Source: Bryobacterales bacterium
Lineage (GTDB): Bacteria > Acidobacteriota > Terriglobia > Bryobacterales > Bryobacteraceae
Direction of reading: 5' to 3'
Length of the DNA: 44,577 bases
NCBI GenBank assembly: GCA_025463005.1
Contig: JAOAPR010000202.1
Location: forward strand, 1-44,577
Below the pieces are notes generated by a model, which saw nothing but the letters and a program-made list of their open reading frames with translations, did no database searches and was not told the DNA's origin. Both the position numbers and the translations under genes were made by a program. Shown here one piece after another: positions 42,341 through 44,577 of this stretch (positions are counted from its first letter, which is position 1; every line of letters begins with the position of its first letter).

Positions 42341-42872
42341 TCTCCGGATAATAATACGAATCCGGTAGCTCTCGCTCGGCAGCCCTCTGCGCTTTTGCCA
42401 TTACTTTTTTGTCAGGCCCGATTTCATCCTGCGGGCCAAGGCTCGCGAGTTGCAATTCTAGCATCGAAGCGACCGCGTCCTGTTCCGGGCTTAGGGCTTC
42501 CGCACCAATCGTCTGTTTAGCCAGGGTCTCAGCAGAGTGGTACAGCAATTTGTAGGCGGCATGCATTCGCTCAAGCCTGGCGATCGATTCGCTTAGATTA
42601 TAGACAGCCACTATCGATGCGGCGATCGCTGATATAAGCGAAATGCCAATGCTCGCAGCTTTCCACCCCGGTGGTATGTCGCGCACAACCGCCGTGACCG
42701 TGCCAGATGCGGCAAGCGCCGTTACTAATTGAAAAAATCGGTTGACTTTAGTTAACCAGCAGGAGCGTTCAGCATAGTAGTGTACGTTGATCAATGAAAC
42801 GCGCTGAAGTTCATATACTTGGCTCAGACGTATTTTGGGCGGCACCGTTTTTATTATCCTCCAAAGCATCAT
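42333..42872 (-). CDS. SLATT-like two-helix membrane protein
   Basis: 179 residues. Two membrane helices (about 45-63, VNRFFQLVTALAASGTVTAV; about 71-91, KAASIGISLISAIAASIVAV) separated by a short turn and followed by a long charged helix LSESIARLERMHAAYKLLYH. This build matches SLATT (SMODS/SLOG-associating two-TM effector) and DUF4231-like proteins. SLATT proteins are membrane effectors in nucleotide-signal defence systems, but no cyclase or SLOG gene is next to it here, so the role stays open. Confidence 0.5.
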   Translation of the reverse strand: MMLWRIIKTVPPKIRLSQVYELQRVSLINVHYYAERSCWLTKVNRFFQLVTALAASGTVTAVVRDIPPGWKAASIGISLISAIAASIVAVYNLSESIARLERMHAAYKLLYHSAETLAKQTIGAEALSPEQDAVASMLELQLASLGPQDEIGPDKKVMAKAQRAAERELPDSYYYPENA

Positions 42873-42967
42873 TTTCGAGTCAGACCATGGGCGCCGCCGC
42901 CGCGATCCCGAATCGTGATGGTTGACCGCTCGGATCGCAGCGCCAGCAGCTCACAATTTCTCGCGCT

Positions 42968-43978
42968 CTAATTTGTCCCCTGCGTCCAATCCCACCAGGT
43001 AACCTGGTTCTGGTTCGTAGACCATGCGAGATCGACAAAACCAACCTGATCGGCGGTGAAGTTCGTGGTTCTCGCTTCTAGGTACAAAAGCATGAAGTTT
43101 ACGCCGTCACCGGACCAATAGTATTTTCGATTCGTTCCATCATCTAGAATCTTCAGCGTGATCACCCCAGCTGAAGAGATCCCGCCAATGGTCGCCAGAG
43201 TGGTGAGCGACCCGCCATCTGTAGTTGTCGCGCTCCAGTACTCGACGCGAAGGGTCTGGTTGTAGAATTCAAGCGCTACGGCCTTACCGCTAGAGCTATT
43301 TCTGAAAATGATTCCCGCGTTGAGGAATGCCGCGTTGCCATTGCTGAAGTTCATCCTCGTGGTGAAGCTATAAGGAGTAGCTGGGGCCGTCTGAACACCG
43401 AACCAGTTTTGACAGCAGCTCGCGCTCCCGGGAGTGACCGCAAAAGTTAGCGCCGGTCCTGTATTGGTGCAGGTATTCGTCGTGTTTCCGCCTTGGTTAA
43501 TCATCGTGAGCGCCGCGCACGTGGGCGGAGCGGTCACGTTGTAATTGTTCCATTTGAGCTGCCAGGTATTCGTCGCGGTGCAGACAGCGACATATGGCGC
43601 GTCGGTGATGTAGTACATATCGCTCTGCGTGCTGGTGTGCGTGCAGGTCCCGGGAAGGCTGGAGTACGCGCCGGAAGTGATTGATGGTCCGCCCGCTGCT
43701 GCTGTACAGTTCTGCGCATTGCCTCCGGTGTCCACGCCGAGAGGATAGTTTCCGGCGCCACACTTTGAAGGTGTTGATGCGAGAGCCGTAGCCTTCGCCG
43801 CGGTCCCGCTCGTATCCAGCTTCGCAGCGAGTGCAGAAGCCAAATCAGCCTGAGCGCTCAGCGTGCCGGTAATCGTTCCCCACACACCGCCACCGGATGA
43901 TGGAGGGAAGGAGCTCTGCGCGATCAGGAGTGCCAACACGCCCAACGTGCCGAGAAGAACAGCATAGATTCGTTTCAT
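42968..43978 (-). CDS. Secreted fibre-like protein
   Basis: 336 residues with signal peptide MKRIYAVLLGTLGVLALLIA. Residues 25-60 read GGGVWGTITGTLSAQADLAS and ALAAKLDTSGTAAKATALAS, the stem pattern of phage tail fibres. The rest is Thr/Asn/Gly-rich beta sequence with several Cys (CTHTSTQSDMYYITDA, NTCTNTG, SASCCQNW) and a lectin-like end (GGISSAGVITLKILDDGTNR). Fibre stems with an export signal are unusual for a virion protein. Possibly a prophage-encoded surface protein or a receptor-binding protein. Confidence 0.6.
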   Translation of the reverse strand: MKRIYAVLLGTLGVLALLIAQSSFPPSSGGGVWGTITGTLSAQADLASALAAKLDTSGTAAKATALASTPSKCGAGNYPLGVDTGGNAQNCTAAAGGPSITSGAYSSLPGTCTHTSTQSDMYYITDAPYVAVCTATNTWQLKWNNYNVTAPPTCAALTMINQGGNTTNTCTNTGPALTFAVTPGSASCCQNWFGVQTAPATPYSFTTRMNFSNGNAAFLNAGIIFRNSSSGKAVALEFYNQTLRVEYWSATTTDGGSLTTLATIGGISSAGVITLKILDDGTNRKYYWSGDGVNFMLLYLEARTTNFTADQVGFVDLAWSTNQNQVTWWDWTQGTN

Positions 43979-43983
43979 TCGAT

Positions 43984-44199
43984 TTATCCTTTCGCGTCAG
44001 CCGCAAGCAAAAAACTGACCCAGACCATGATCAAGCCGGCGGACAGATAACCGAGCGGCTTGTAAACCAACCCGGCGCCGACAACGATCGAGCCGAGCCC
44101 AGTAAAGAACATCAGGTGCGCGACGTTCGACGCCCGCAACGCAGCGCGACAGCGCGCCTGGAGACTTACGCGGAGGTGGTATAGATGCCGGCGCATCAA
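43984..44199 (-). CDS. Small membrane protein
   Basis: 71 residues: basic N-terminus (RRHLYHLRVSLQARCRAALR) and two hydrophobic segments (LMFFTGLGSIVVGAGLVY, LGYLSAGLIMVWVSFLLA). Start overlaps the upstream stop (ATGA, 44196-44199). It lies five bases before the fibre-like gene. Holin-like size and shape, but not assignable. Confidence 0.55.
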   Translation of the reverse strand: MMRRHLYHLRVSLQARCRAALRASNVAHLMFFTGLGSIVVGAGLVYKPLGYLSAGLIMVWVSFLLAADAKG

Positions 44200-44387
44200 T
44201 TCACGCCCCGATGCTTCTGATCGTTCGTAAAGGCCGTTCCAACCAAGGGCGCATTGATGGCCGGTGACGCGGCCTGTGCACGCTTCCCGGCGCGCCAGGC
44301 GGACCTCGCAATGAGCGCCGCCAGCAGTAGCACGCCGAAAACAGGGATCGTCAAAAGCCCGAGAATATACGCCAGAATCAGGTTCAT
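44196..44387 (-). CDS. Small membrane protein
   Basis: 63 residues from ATG 44387 (the codon before it is also ATG): NLILAYILGLLTIPVFGVLL, LAALIARSAWRAGKRAQAAS, then a polar tail. One membrane helix. Overlaps the upstream stop by one base (TGATG) and the next gene by four, so this block is tightly coupled. Confidence 0.55.
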   Translation of the reverse strand: MNLILAYILGLLTIPVFGVLLLAALIARSAWRAGKRAQAASPAINAPLVGTAFTNDQKHRGVN

Positions 44388-44577
44388 CAACTCGCCTTCT
44401 GTTCCGCCGCGCGTTCTCTCAGTAAGCAGATGTACAGTGCCGCAAACGTGGCGTAGAACGCCGAAAGGGGTTCAACCTTCACGCCGACGAGCTTCTTCGG
44501 GTCCTCTCCATCTACGGCCGCAATGATCTTGGCGCGAAGCTGATCGCCGGGAACATCGAAGGCCCGGGCCGCGGTGT
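44387..44577 (-). CDS. Partial hypothetical protein at the window edge
   Basis: The last 62 codons of a gene starting right of the window: ARAFDVPGDQLRAKIIAAVD, GEDPKKLVGVKVEPLSAFYA, TFAALYICLLRERAAEQKAS and stop. It has one moderately hydrophobic helix near the end. The first gene of the coupled block in this window. Not recognised. Confidence 0.5.
   Translation of the reverse strand, partial: TAARAFDVPGDQLRAKIIAAVDGEDPKKLVGVKVEPLSAFYATFAALYICLLRERAAEQKAS

Overview
The window looks like a piece of a high-GC soil bacterium, most likely an acidobacterium of the Solibacter/Bryobacter type. That is an inference from gene content: secreted PD40 propellers, a DUF6152 protein, a tannase-family esterase, a DUF481 remnant, a PQQ dehydrogenase and a complete urea-use locus. 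No rRNA gene, complete tRNA gene or CRISPR array was seen.

Bases 1-8,112 are a urea locus: urtB(partial)-urtC-urtD-urtE on the plus strand (urea ABC importer) converging on ureF-ureD-ureA-ureB-ureC-ureG on the minus strand (nickel urease and its chaperones). No ureE lies in the cluster, but UreG ends in a histidine-rich tail. Bases 8,478-24,913 are mostly single-gene units for secreted or envelope proteins and small-molecule enzymes: a PQQ dehydrogenase, a duplicated cupin, a tannase-family esterase, DUF6152, a PD40 propeller, a Kelch propeller, a GH5 glycosidase, a nitronate monooxygenase, an SDR oxidoreductase, a second secreted propeller and a PepSY protein. Several are broken by single-base shifts (RcnB-like at 11.28 kb, GH5 at 17.79 kb, a conserved hypothetical at 18.98 kb), and a DUF481 gene at 13.5-13.97 kb is truly decayed.

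At 25,033-25,077 lies the 3' half of a tRNA-Lys(CTT) gene, cut at the anticodon loop. Everything to its right differs in style: dozens of very short, overlapping genes, remnants and nuclease-like proteins. I read this as the left edge of an integrated island or prophage running past the right end of the window. An integrase N-terminal remnant sits 1.5 kb inside.

The island cargo includes a 4-fold beta-flower protein, an orphan receiver, a restriction-endonuclease-like protein, two HNH proteins, a minus-strand operon of small genes (34.87 to about 32.3 kb) from a promoter with an operator-like palindrome, a plus-strand run with a possible ADP-ribosyltransferase-like protein, a HipA-like kinase/DUF3037 pair whose end is overwritten by a fresh IS3-family (IS407-group-like) insertion with 4-bp target duplications, a SLATT-like two-helix membrane protein with two tiny partners, and a fibre-like secreted protein followed by small membrane proteins at the right edge. 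Three small families recur in the island: CxxCG zinc-ribbon proteins (three copies, all frameshifted), 'HGC'-ending helical proteins (four copies) and GGKAR basic proteins (two copies).
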